Assembly: GCA_002404295.1 (NCBI GenBank)
Contig: DHJK01000064.1
Coordinates: forward strand, 243-11,068
From: Legionellales bacterium UBA4722
GTDB lineage: Bacteria; Pseudomonadota; Gammaproteobacteria; DSM-16500
Reading direction: 5' to 3'
Length of the DNA: 10,826 bases
Shown one piece after another: positions 4,298 through 10,826 of the stretch. The notes under the pieces are model-generated. The model searched no databases. It was not told where the DNA came from and saw only the letters and a program-made list of their open reading frames with translations. Each line of letters starts with the position of its first letter. Within the stretch, counting starts at the first letter, position 1. The position numbers were made by a program, and so were the translations under genes.

Positions 4298-4420
4298 CGG
4301 GGTAAAGAAATAATTACAGGATTGTAATTATTGCGTGAACCATTTTGCAATGGTGACCAGACTTTCATCACGCTGTGCTGGACTAATTCTGCGGGTTAAA
4401 GTCGTGCAGAATGACGACTG
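4298..4420 (-). ncRNA. Structured leader RNA, copy 2 (upstream of ssb)
   Basis: This is the diverged second copy of the RNA at 1891-2014. GUCGU (4418-4414) pairs with ACGAC (4405-4401) in the loop of a 7-bp stem (4412-4406 with 4392-4386); that loop is 13 nt in both copies. CCAG/CUGG (4381-4378 with 4360-4357) forms a second stem. Its loop GCGUGA (4373-4368) pairs with UCACGC (4338-4333). A hairpin (4354-4350 with 4343-4339) lies between. Downstream comes a 7-bp hairpin, TAATTAC/GTAATTA (4311-4317 with 4324-4330), then the U-rich tract shared with copy 1. The RNA ends about 100 bases before ssb and is most likely its cis-regulator. Confidence 0.78.
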
Positions 4421-4464
4421 AGCTTTAATTTATTATTTGTAGTTTGACTATGTTGAATTTAATC

Positions 4465-4470
4465 ATTATA
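4465..4470 (-). promoter_or_regulatory. Candidate -10 box for the ssb cluster
   Basis: A perfect TATAAT lies on the minus strand at 4470-4465. Initiation near 4457 would give a leader that begins about 37 bases before the structured RNA. The -35 region (TTCAGC at 17 bases) is poor, so an activator or another start is possible. Confidence 0.35.
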
Positions 4471-4498
4471 TCATGAAATATTTTATAGCTGAATTCCT

Positions 4499-6289
4499 TT
4501 ACGCACTGAAACACCTAGTTGTGGATTGTTTGGAGTCTAATGCATTTAATCCGCCCTGTACTTCTTGCTTTGCAGGTTCAATTTTAATTATTTTTACATC
4601 ATAGAAGTACCTACTTCTACATGTTTGCGCTCTTAACCACCGGCTTTCAGATTTTTTGGACTGCAATTTATCTAACTTACCTTTTAGTTCTGGGTTTTTA
4701 ATTTCAACTAAATATGGTTTGTTCATAGTCTTATTTTTTTGTGTTTCTTCATGCTCATTTTTTATATGCTGGCGATTATTTAACTGCTGATTAATGCTAT
4801 TATTCTTATCAACAAAAGCACTACGTTTTTGTTCTACAGCATTACGTGCATCTTTATCTAAATCAAATAATCTAGATGCGCTGGTAATACGCGTGATGTA
4901 ATGGACCAAAGCATGACACGATCCAATAGGAACTGAAAGCAGCAAAACACCTAAAGCATGACTGGCTACGAAAGCTGCCATGATAGGAGGAGTAAGGGTT
5001 GAGAAGGTAAAAGCGCAAAGTATCAACCCTAATATCATTGCCCCTAAAAAAACCGCATTACTTAAAGCTTCAATTCCAGTCAATACAGTCATAACCGCTG
5101 TCGCCATAGTAGCAAGTAAACTATCCTTTTTTGCTTGTGAGGGAATTGCACATAAATGATTGCCAATGGCCTTTGAAAATTTATAATATTCTTGATGAGT
5201 TTGAAATGGTAAGAAATCAAACGCCAATAATTGTTTATTAATAGCTTCAGCAGTTTCTAATTGTTGCTGATAGACAGAATGGAGTGGTGGAACAGTATTA
5301 GTAAAGTTTATTCTAAACCATTTCATTATATCTGGTCCATAAAAACAAATTGTTCCTCCAACCATATTTAATGCACATATTACCCCAAGTGCAGTCAGCA
5401 CATGAGGAGAAAAGAAAAATAAATAAGGTGTCAGTGATGCCATAGACTCACTTGCATTAAACAAACTAAAAAATATCATTGGTGCGTATTGAACGAACAT
5501 CACTATAAAAAATTTTAAAAAATTCCATGGCGTGTTAGAAATAGAAACTTCGGGATTTTCTGTAGGCGTCTCGATTTTGGGCGTAATTGATTCTCTGTTC
5601 AACTGTTCAAGCACTACCTGCATTAAATAGGCTCGTGCTTGTTCGAAAATCAGTTGCTCGTCTCGCGCCAATTCATCAGCCTCTTCTAAATAAGCCTTGG
5701 CTTTTTTAGGAGTCAGCGTTAATGCATGCGCTGCTGCATGCTCTTTTTTTTCTGCACTGTATTTGTCAAATTCATTAAATAGACTCATTACATGTTCTAT
5801 AGAGAGAGTAACAGTTCTATTTCCTACAGGTGTGTTGGCTAAAATAATGGATAAACATTCACTTGCAGAATTTATTATTTTTACATAACTACGTGGAAAA
5901 TTTTCTGGAAGATCTTTCCACTCTATAACTCCAATATGAGATAATTCAATATTTTGATCAAGAATTTCATAATATATCCCATCATTAACAACCTTAATAT
6001 AGATTGTTCCTGGCGTTGGTTGTTCTGGATTTTCTGACGTGCAAACAAAACTATACTTATGCTCGAGTTCATCAAATAATTGAGTAGCACTTTTATTATC
6101 TTTCTTATCATCTTTGTCTTTCTTTAAAATATTGACTGCTAATTGTAATGATGGGCAACTCAAGTAATTAACTTTCACATTAACGACTGGAGTTTCACGT
6201 GCTTGTCTTTTTGATTCTGGTTCTTTTAATTCACTCAATAAGACGGCGGTAGTAGTTTTATTTTCTGTAGTAGCAGGGTTCGTCATCAT
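4499..6289 (-). CDS. 596-residue membrane protein, effector-like cargo
   Basis: No family is recognised. Residues 1-250 are soluble and mixed, with a lysine/aspartate-rich patch (55-66) and a short strand-rich part (94-125). Hydrophobic stretches lie at about 255-278, 287-316, 392-430 and 434-466, giving probably four or more membrane helices in two pairs, separated by a soluble loop with PFQTHQEYY. Residues 467-596 are hydrophilic, rich in K, N, Q and E. This layout resembles Dot/Icm-type effectors of Legionellales, but this is inference from shape only. ATGs at 6289 and 6286 are possible starts; GAGAGAG spacing favours the second. It has its own -10 box and splits the conjugation genes from the ssb cluster, as cargo would. 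Confidence 0.7.
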   Translation of the reverse strand: MMTNPATTENKTTTAVLLSELKEPESKRQARETPVVNVKVNYLSCPSLQLAVNILKKDKDDKKDNKSATQLFDELEHKYSFVCTSENPEQPTPGTIYIKVVNDGIYYEILDQNIELSHIGVIEWKDLPENFPRSYVKIINSASECLSIILANTPVGNRTVTLSIEHVMSLFNEFDKYSAEKKEHAAAHALTLTPKKAKAYLEEADELARDEQLIFEQARAYLMQVVLEQLNRESITPKIETPTENPEVSISNTPWNFLKFFIVMFVQYAPMIFFSLFNASESMASLTPYLFFFSPHVLTALGVICALNMVGGTICFYGPDIMKWFRINFTNTVPPLHSVYQQQLETAEAINKQLLAFDFLPFQTHQEYYKFSKAIGNHLCAIPSQAKKDSLLATMATAVMTVLTGIEALSNAVFLGAMILGLILCAFTFSTLTPPIMAAFVASHALGVLLLSVPIGSCHALVHYITRITSASRLFDLDKDARNAVEQKRSAFVDKNNSINQQLNNRQHIKNEHEETQKNKTMNKPYLVEIKNPELKGKLDKLQSKKSESRWLRAQTCRSRYFYDVKIIKIEPAKQEVQGGLNALDSKQSTTRCFSA

Positions 6290-6320
6290 GCTCTCTCGTT
6301 TATAGAATCAGTTTGCGTAC

Positions 6321-6326
6321 ATTATA
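6321..6326 (-). promoter_or_regulatory. Candidate -10 box for the 596-residue cargo gene
   Basis: TATAAT on the minus strand (6326-6321) lies in an AT-rich stretch and would start transcription near 6314, about 25 bases before the start codon. The -35 is weak. The rest of the 175-base gap to the transglycosylase gene shows no clear terminator. Confidence 0.35.
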
Positions 6327-6464
6327 TACTATATTGTGGTAAATAGGCATTAACTTAAACAGCAGATTAAATAAGGAGTTAGGCACTTTCCTATTGCTAT
6401 TCAAGGTTAAATCGTCCAAAATCAAGGCAGAAGAGGCTTACTAACTGTGTATTATTCATAAATC

Positions 6465-6890
6465 TTAGAGAATCATTTTAGTTGGCTCGTTAAGTAATAA
6501 TGTCATGTTGTCATAACGCATTTTCACCTTGCTAGAGTACTTTTGATTAAAAGGCGGGTAATGGGAATTGTAATCCCCAATTCCAACTAATAGATCGTCA
6601 CGCCTCGCAATTTTTTTGCTTAATATCCAAGTTCCGATCATGATGTTATTGCATGAATTAAATAGAATATCTTGTTCGAAGACACCGTGCTTTTTTAACT
6701 CTGGCAGCCATAAAGAATTAACGGACATGATGCCTATGTCATAAGTACCATTTTTATTCTTTATTATTTTTCCTGATTGACCGCGCTCAATCTGTAAAAT
6801 AGAAATAATTAATTTCGCCGGGACGTGATATGTTATTGCAGCATTATTGATACACTGCAATGGGACATCCATCAAAATCATTGGAAGCAC
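6465..6890 (-). CDS. Small SLT-fold lytic transglycosylase of the conjugation system
   Basis: The 141-residue protein shows the soluble lytic transglycosylase pattern: catalytic E35 in ILQIERGQSG, the GIMSVN segment (53-58) in place of the usual GLMQIN, the IGTWIL helix (85-90), and GDYNS (105-109). Such enzymes open the peptidoglycan so that the mating channel can pass. Unlike most family members no cleavable signal peptide or N-terminal membrane helix is seen, so export is unexplained. The start is a GTG at 6890, supported by AAGGA 7 bases before it. That ribosome-binding site overlaps the stop of the gene upstream, so the two are translationally coupled. It is the last gene of the conjugation operon. 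Confidence 0.85.
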   Translation of the reverse strand: MLPMILMDVPLQCINNAAITYHVPAKLIISILQIERGQSGKIIKNKNGTYDIGIMSVNSLWLPELKKHGVFEQDILFNSCNNIMIGTWILSKKIARRDDLLVGIGDYNSHYPPFNQKYSSKVKMRYDNMTLLLNEPTKMIL

Positions 6891-6900
6891 TTTTTTATCC

Positions 6901-7566
6901 TTATTTTTTCTTTAGCAGCAATGAAAATTCGATTTGATTTTTTAATACGGCTTCGGGTATTTCGCCCATTAATGCTTTGGCTTTTTGGTATGGCTCTGTG
7001 TTAGCTATCACATCTTTACGGGTGATGCCTGTATGACGCCAGTATCTAGATAGGGCAAATGCATCTTGTAAATAATGAACGATTTTTCTGACTGTGATGT
7101 CTTCGGGATAAAATATGCCAATATGTTTGAGCGTTGCTATCTGGCGAAAAACATAGTCTGCGTCGGCAAGCAGATAGGCGCCCATGAAGCCATAGGGTGT
7201 TGAAAACTGCAAAGGAAAATGAAGGGACTGGCCGGTTGATGATAAAGTTACTTTAACGCCTCGTAAGTTATCTAAATGTTGTGCAAGTATCAGTTCAATA
7301 GATTTTAATTTTTCTCGTACATCAAATAATGCTTGATAGGCTTTTAATAGATACCAGTCTGCATAAGGGTCGTCCTCTCTTCCCGCTTTTGATATCTTGG
7401 TCATGATACTTGCGAATTGCACAAGGCCGAGTTTTCCATGCTTCCATGAACAATTAAATAAGGATTGAGCGAGCCTAGTATGTAGGGTTATTTGTCCATA
7501 GGCCGTTAAATCGGACAATATGGGATTTTCTTTCGAATCGACGTGCTTATTTTCATCAAGTTGCAT
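6901..7566 (-). CDS. ICE protein of the PFL_4669 / DUF1845 family
   Basis: The product has the motifs I associate with PFL_4669-type ICE proteins: LTAYGQITLHTRLAQ, the REDDPYADWYLL segment, the STPYGFMGAYLLADADYVFRQ segment and the YWRHTGITRKDV segment. No enzymatic residues are known for this family; it is consistently encoded with PFGI-1-class conjugation genes. The frame opens with an ATG at 7578 that overlaps the previous stop as ATGA. I prefer the ATG at 7566 (MQLDENKHVD, 221 residues) because GAGGT lies 5 bases before it, while the first ATG has no ribosome-binding site. If 7578 is used, the protein has 225 residues. Confidence 0.85.
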   Translation of the reverse strand: MQLDENKHVDSKENPILSDLTAYGQITLHTRLAQSLFNCSWKHGKLGLVQFASIMTKISKAGREDDPYADWYLLKAYQALFDVREKLKSIELILAQHLDNLRGVKVTLSSTGQSLHFPLQFSTPYGFMGAYLLADADYVFRQIATLKHIGIFYPEDITVRKIVHYLQDAFALSRYWRHTGITRKDVIANTEPYQKAKALMGEIPEAVLKNQIEFSLLLKKK

Positions 7567-7574
7567 GGCTGACC

Positions 7575-8657
7575 TCATAATTGAATGTTGTCTTTAAAAT
7601 CATTGTTAATGGGAAGGTTTTTTAATAATTTTGGTAATAAATTTCTATCTAATATTATGCCGTTGAGTATGCGTCTATTTTCAAATTTTATAGGAGCAAA
7701 AGAGTGGTAAAAGCTATTCTCTTTTAAGATTAAATAATTGGCGTTCATTAACTCTCGTAAAAAAAGTGTGCTATCAGATTGAGCAGTTTCTTTTACAAAA
7801 TCATTGACAAATGTTTCACTGACAAATAGTCCTTTTTGAACTTGAAATATCTGCACTGGACTCTCATTTATTTTAATAACTAACCATGCAATGAATTTAT
7901 CAAAAACTGTCGCGCTATTAAGAGGTGAGGTAGTTTTTTCTTCTATTTTGAAAAGTAATGTGTTTGATTTTTTTGCTGCCTCTTCTATGATTTCTTGCAA
8001 AGCGTTGTCATTGCACGTTTCGTGTAAAATTGTTTTCCACCAGCAAGAATATAGCGCTGGGTAACTAGCCAGCCATCGAATTGCTGCGGGCGATATAATG
8101 CGGCCAGATATGGCTGCCATGAAAATACTTTTCTCAGTCGCAGGCTCTTGTTCTGTAAATTCCATGCGGTAATGGCAGGTTTTTTCAAATAGAGAGCCGG
8201 AAATTGGTGCCCAGACACCTGCTGGATCATCATTGGCACGATGTAATGTTACTTTTCGATCTTGCTGTATTGAATAAATATCACTTAATAGACTTGATGA
8301 AAAAAGTGCGTATGTCCATGCTGCATCCTCTGCAGAAATAGTTTCTGTTCCTGCATTTTTAGGAAGTAATTTGCTACGGCGTATTTTTAATACAGCAATC
8401 GCTAAGGTTAGTTGGCGTTTCAACATGCCATAAGGCACGTTGAATTGCATCTGTGAAAATGGCATCGCTTGGCAAAACTCAGCTAACCGATGAAGAGTTT
8501 CAAGATACAATGCTTCATATACTTCATGCGATGCGCTTACTAAATTTCGTATTTCGTTAACAGAGTGTTTTATTTGTGGAAGCTCTACGATCTCGTGACC
8601 AGATAGGCACGCAGTTAGCCCCGCTGAAACCAGCGGTTTTTTCTTAAAATTAAGCAT
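7575..8657 (-). CDS. TraI_2/MobH relaxase-like protein with lost HD histidines
   Basis: The 360-residue protein aligns by eye with MobH relaxases of PFGI-1/SXT-type ICEs. Shared parts are the first helices (VYEALYLETLHRLAEF), the segment PYGMLKRQLTLAIAVLKIRR, then KLLPKN, AAWTYALFSSSLLSD, the W149-x-P-x-x-G-x-L segment, and a C-terminal part like TraI_2_C (FDKFIAWLV, then QKGLFVS). In active MobH proteins an HH-x5-GML-x-H motif and an HD-x-GK motif bind metal. Here these read QF-x5-ML-x-R (71-81) and S125-D126, so all the histidines are missing. It is shorter than most MobH proteins (600 or more). It may be a regulatory paralogue or an inactive relaxase. AAGG precedes the ATG at 8657, overlapping the traD stop. 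Confidence 0.75.
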   Translation of the reverse strand: MLNFKKKPLVSAGLTACLSGHEIVELPQIKHSVNEIRNLVSASHEVYEALYLETLHRLAEFCQAMPFSQMQFNVPYGMLKRQLTLAIAVLKIRRSKLLPKNAGTETISAEDAAWTYALFSSSLLSDIYSIQQDRKVTLHRANDDPAGVWAPISGSLFEKTCHYRMEFTEQEPATEKSIFMAAISGRIISPAAIRWLASYPALYSCWWKTILHETCNDNALQEIIEEAAKKSNTLLFKIEEKTTSPLNSATVFDKFIAWLVIKINESPVQIFQVQKGLFVSETFVNDFVKETAQSDSTLFLRELMNANYLILKENSFYHSFAPIKFENRRILNGIILDRNLLPKLLKNLPINNDFKDNIQL

Positions 8658-8665
8658 TGGGAACC

Positions 8666-10687
8666 TTATAATGGATTATTTTGTTTAGTGCGCATACCAA
8701 GAACAAGTGTTGCTATATCATTAGGGATATCGATCTCTGTATGTTTTGGCAGTGGCATACGTAATTTGTATAATTTACCGCCTTCAAGTAAGCAAAATGC
8801 TTGTCCTTTTGGTAAGTTCAGCACGTCATTTTGTTCGATGAGGCGTTGATCGCTCTGTACAAAGCGGTCTTCATTACTAGACTGATAGTAAGTGTCGTCT
8901 GCGCCAAGAGGTGTATCTTGTGCGCTTGAAGCGGGTAAAATTCGAAGAATAGGAACTGTTGGTAGTTGATTTAATAGCATTTCAACAGTGGCAGCTTCTT
9001 TACAGCGAAACATCACCACTGTGCCGATATTACCTGCAACTTGCCCTGCTTTAGCTGCGCTGCCTAATCGCGCTTCTACATCTGACCATGTTTGGGTGTA
9101 GGCTGTTACGGTAAAGCCTGCACCGCGTGCTTTATTAAGCAGAGGAATAAATTCATCGCCAATGATTTCGTTAAACTCATCTGAGTGGACGCAAATACGA
9201 GGCAAGGTTTCTTGCCAACTGGAGGATGGATTAAAGCCATCATGCAGGCCGAACTTATACAATCGACCTGCGACAGAGACTAAATCGGAGAACATTGCAT
9301 TACCTACGGCTGCAGCAACTACAGGGTCAGTTAAAGCATCTAACCCCACATAAACAATCTTTTTATTGCGAATGACCTGTAACCAATCGAGTATCGGTCG
9401 GTCATCGTGAGTGTTTTCATAATCAGGTGATAATAATTCGGCCGATTTTCCTGTAGTTAATTTTTTTAACAAGGGGCCTAATGAAGCTGTGATTTTACTG
9501 AAATACTCTCTGTCATAACGACATGCGTTATGTAAGTCGTCAAAAATAGAGTTTTGATTGAGTTGATGTTCTGTTACATAAGCCGTCAGTGCTTTTAATC
9601 TCGTTGGTTTAGTGTTTTCTGTGGACTTTTCTTTGATATAATCGCTAATCCAATTTTCAAGTTGTGGATCGATTTGCGATAACCAAAAATTGAGATATCG
9701 CTCTAATAACACATCGAGTTTTGTAATATAGAATTTCATTTTTTGATAATCGGGTTTTTCTCCCATAGCAACGAGTGCCATGGCAATAGAGTTAATGAAT
9801 TGCCAGCCGAATTCTTTAAATGCTGCCGATTCACCAGAGCCGGGTAGTTGATTTGAGATACGGTTTGCGACTTCGGTAACCCGAGTAAAATTGCCGATTG
9901 GGTTATAACGGCATGACACTTCTGGGAAGCCTAAATGAAAAACCATAAAATCTTCTTCGCGTCCTGCGAGTTTTGCTTCTATGTACATGCGGCGCAGTAA
10001 ATCAGCGTCACCTTTAGGGTCGAGAACAATAACAACATCACCACGGCGGATGTCTTGGCTAATCAATATTTCAGCAAAGCGGGTTTTACCAACGCCCGGC
10101 AGTCCCAGCACTAGTAAATGACTAGCGCGTTCGACTAGATTGATTGCGATATTTTCTTCTTTGTCAGAAATGCCGTGAATACAGGGTTCGCCACCTAGCT
10201 CAGGGTAAGGGCGAAATGGGTTTAAGCAATTATCAATTTTAAATAATTTTGTTATTCGCTTTAGTAATGGCTTTTGTTCCCAAAGTAGTTCTTTTTGCCT
10301 TGCCCAGTTTTTTAGTGCCGATGGATACTTAAAATGCAAATTGTAACTTAAGTCCAGATCACGTAAACGTTGTGTATGTTGTGCTGTCCAAAGGAATCCT
10401 TTACCTAAGAATAGTTTTTTGTTACTCACAGGTAGTTCTTTTGAAGTCACAGCATAGATAGGCATGCGCTTTAAATTTCTTTGGTAGCGATAAATACGGT
10501 AGCCTTGTTTAAATCGGTGACAGCCAAAGACAAATAGTCCGACTATAAGCCATTTTTTGTACTGGCTTGGTATTATAAAAAAATCAGAGAAGCGTATAAT
10601 AAAATAGGTTACTGCCCAAGCGGATACTGATGTTAGCCATTCCAGTACTGGTCTAAGTAATGCTTCACAGGGTTTTTGCATACTCAT
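8666..10687 (-). CDS. traD: Conjugative coupling ATPase TraD (type IV coupling protein)
   Basis: This 673-residue VirD4-class protein links the relaxase-DNA complex to the mating channel and drives DNA transfer at the inner membrane. Two N-terminal membrane segments lie at about 14-39 and 46-56. The ATPase domain has Walker A GLPGVGKT (195-202), an early DPKGD (223-227), and the Walker B-like HSDEFNEI with D503 and E504. The TQTWSDVEARLGS segment (531-543) and GNIGTVVMFRC (552-562) follow, as in the SXT/TOL and PFGI-1 subfamily. Length and motifs look intact. The ATG at 10687 has AAGGAT about 10 bases upstream. It begins the operon visible in this window and is followed after 8 bases by the relaxase-like gene. 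Confidence 0.95.
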   Translation of the reverse strand: MSMQKPCEALLRPVLEWLTSVSAWAVTYFIIRFSDFFIIPSQYKKWLIVGLFVFGCHRFKQGYRIYRYQRNLKRMPIYAVTSKELPVSNKKLFLGKGFLWTAQHTQRLRDLDLSYNLHFKYPSALKNWARQKELLWEQKPLLKRITKLFKIDNCLNPFRPYPELGGEPCIHGISDKEENIAINLVERASHLLVLGLPGVGKTRFAEILISQDIRRGDVVIVLDPKGDADLLRRMYIEAKLAGREEDFMVFHLGFPEVSCRYNPIGNFTRVTEVANRISNQLPGSGESAAFKEFGWQFINSIAMALVAMGEKPDYQKMKFYITKLDVLLERYLNFWLSQIDPQLENWISDYIKEKSTENTKPTRLKALTAYVTEHQLNQNSIFDDLHNACRYDREYFSKITASLGPLLKKLTTGKSAELLSPDYENTHDDRPILDWLQVIRNKKIVYVGLDALTDPVVAAAVGNAMFSDLVSVAGRLYKFGLHDGFNPSSSWQETLPRICVHSDEFNEIIGDEFIPLLNKARGAGFTVTAYTQTWSDVEARLGSAAKAGQVAGNIGTVVMFRCKEAATVEMLLNQLPTVPILRILPASSAQDTPLGADDTYYQSSNEDRFVQSDQRLIEQNDVLNLPKGQAFCLLEGGKLYKLRMPLPKHTEIDIPNDIATLVLGMRTKQNNPL

Positions 10688-10714
10688 TGAAAAGTGATCC
10701 TTGCTACATTTAGG

Positions 10715-10720
10715 TATAAT
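10715..10720 (+). promoter_or_regulatory. Candidate -10 box for the divergent right-edge gene
   Basis: A perfect TATAAT on the plus strand would start transcription near 10727, about 23 bases before the ATG at 10750. The -35 is not convincing. The same 62-base gap must also hold any traD promoter if traD starts an operon. Confidence 0.35.
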
Positions 10721-10749
10721 ATTAAATCATCAGCATTTGCGAGATATTT

Positions 10750-10826
10750 ATGAATTCTACTAACTTGAAAAAATATTCAAAAAAGCTATTTTTAATTTTA
10801 AGATTTATTTTTAAATGGTTTTTTAC
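10750..10826 (+). CDS. Start of a divergent gene, likely membrane or exported protein
   Basis: Twenty-five codons are visible from the ATG at 10750 to the window end. The peptide MNSTNLKKYSKKLFLILRFI followed by FKWFF has a basic N-terminus and then a hydrophobic run, as in a signal anchor or signal peptide. The ribosome-binding site (GAGAT) is weak. It is divergent from traD, which suggests the conjugation operon visible here starts at traD. The identity cannot be given from this fragment. Confidence 0.45.
   Translation, partial: MNSTNLKKYSKKLFLILRFIFKWFF

Noticed and set aside
5697..6111. Plus-strand 63-codon and minus-strand 62-codon frames inside the 596-residue gene
   Set aside because: Both overlap a long intact frame and have no start signals; they are shadows.
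7985..8239. 84-codon minus-strand frame in another phase of the MobH-like gene
   Set aside because: The overlapping frame matches the relaxase family over its whole length and this one matches nothing.
9162..9353. Plus-strand 63-codon frame opposite traD
   Set aside because: It covers the conserved ATPase motif region in antisense and has no ribosome-binding site.
1..10826. CRISPR array, insertion sequence or rRNA
   Set aside because: No spaced direct repeats, transposase frame with terminal repeats, or rRNA-like sequence was seen.

Overview
This window is AT-rich by eye and reads as part of an integrative and conjugative element (ICE) of the PFGI-1/SXT-like class. Almost every gene lies on the minus strand. 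The best phylogenetic guess is a gammaproteobacterium, possibly an intracellular Legionellales-type host. That guess rests on the low GC, the ICE gene class, and a 596-residue membrane protein that looks like a secreted effector. It is inference only; no rRNA or tRNA is present to settle it.

Layout, in the direction of minus-strand transcription (right to left). A conjugation operon runs from 10687 to 6465: a TraD-type coupling ATPase, a TraI_2/MobH relaxase-like protein whose metal-binding histidines are gone, a PFL_4669/DUF1845-family ICE protein, and a small SLT-fold lytic transglycosylase. These genes overlap or are separated by only 8-10 bases. Next comes a separately promoted 596-residue cargo protein (6289-4499). 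Then a cluster of DNA-maintenance genes follows: ssb, a coiled-coil membrane protein, a short radC and a DUF6876 gene (4200-2279), closed by a clear intrinsic terminator at 2238-2265. After a 791-base non-coding control region there is a tyrosine integrase (1487-615). The left edge holds a possible 33-codon gene and the 5' part of an unrecognised helical protein. The right edge holds the start of a divergent plus-strand gene.

The most interesting content is in the non-coding DNA. Two diverged copies of one structured RNA (about 118-124 nt) sit on the minus strand, upstream of ssb (4298-4420) and upstream of the integrase (1891-2014). Each has two pseudoknots, and at least six base pairs differ between the copies with pairing kept. 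Each ends in a hairpin followed by a shared U-rich tract, as a riboswitch-like expression platform would. The leaders of ssb, radC and the DUF6876 gene each carry a hairpin that hides the Shine-Dalgarno sequence, and radC and DUF6876 also have a competing upstream stem. The element may therefore control its DNA-processing genes by RNA structure. The nearest named candidate is the published 'radC RNA motif', found upstream of radC, integrase and similar genes; I cannot confirm membership without a covariance search.

The control region at 2056-2214 also holds A-tracts, palindromes and a 12-bp GC-rich hairpin with a repeated GTGACGC word. This would suit an oriT or another protein-bound origin, but it is unproven.
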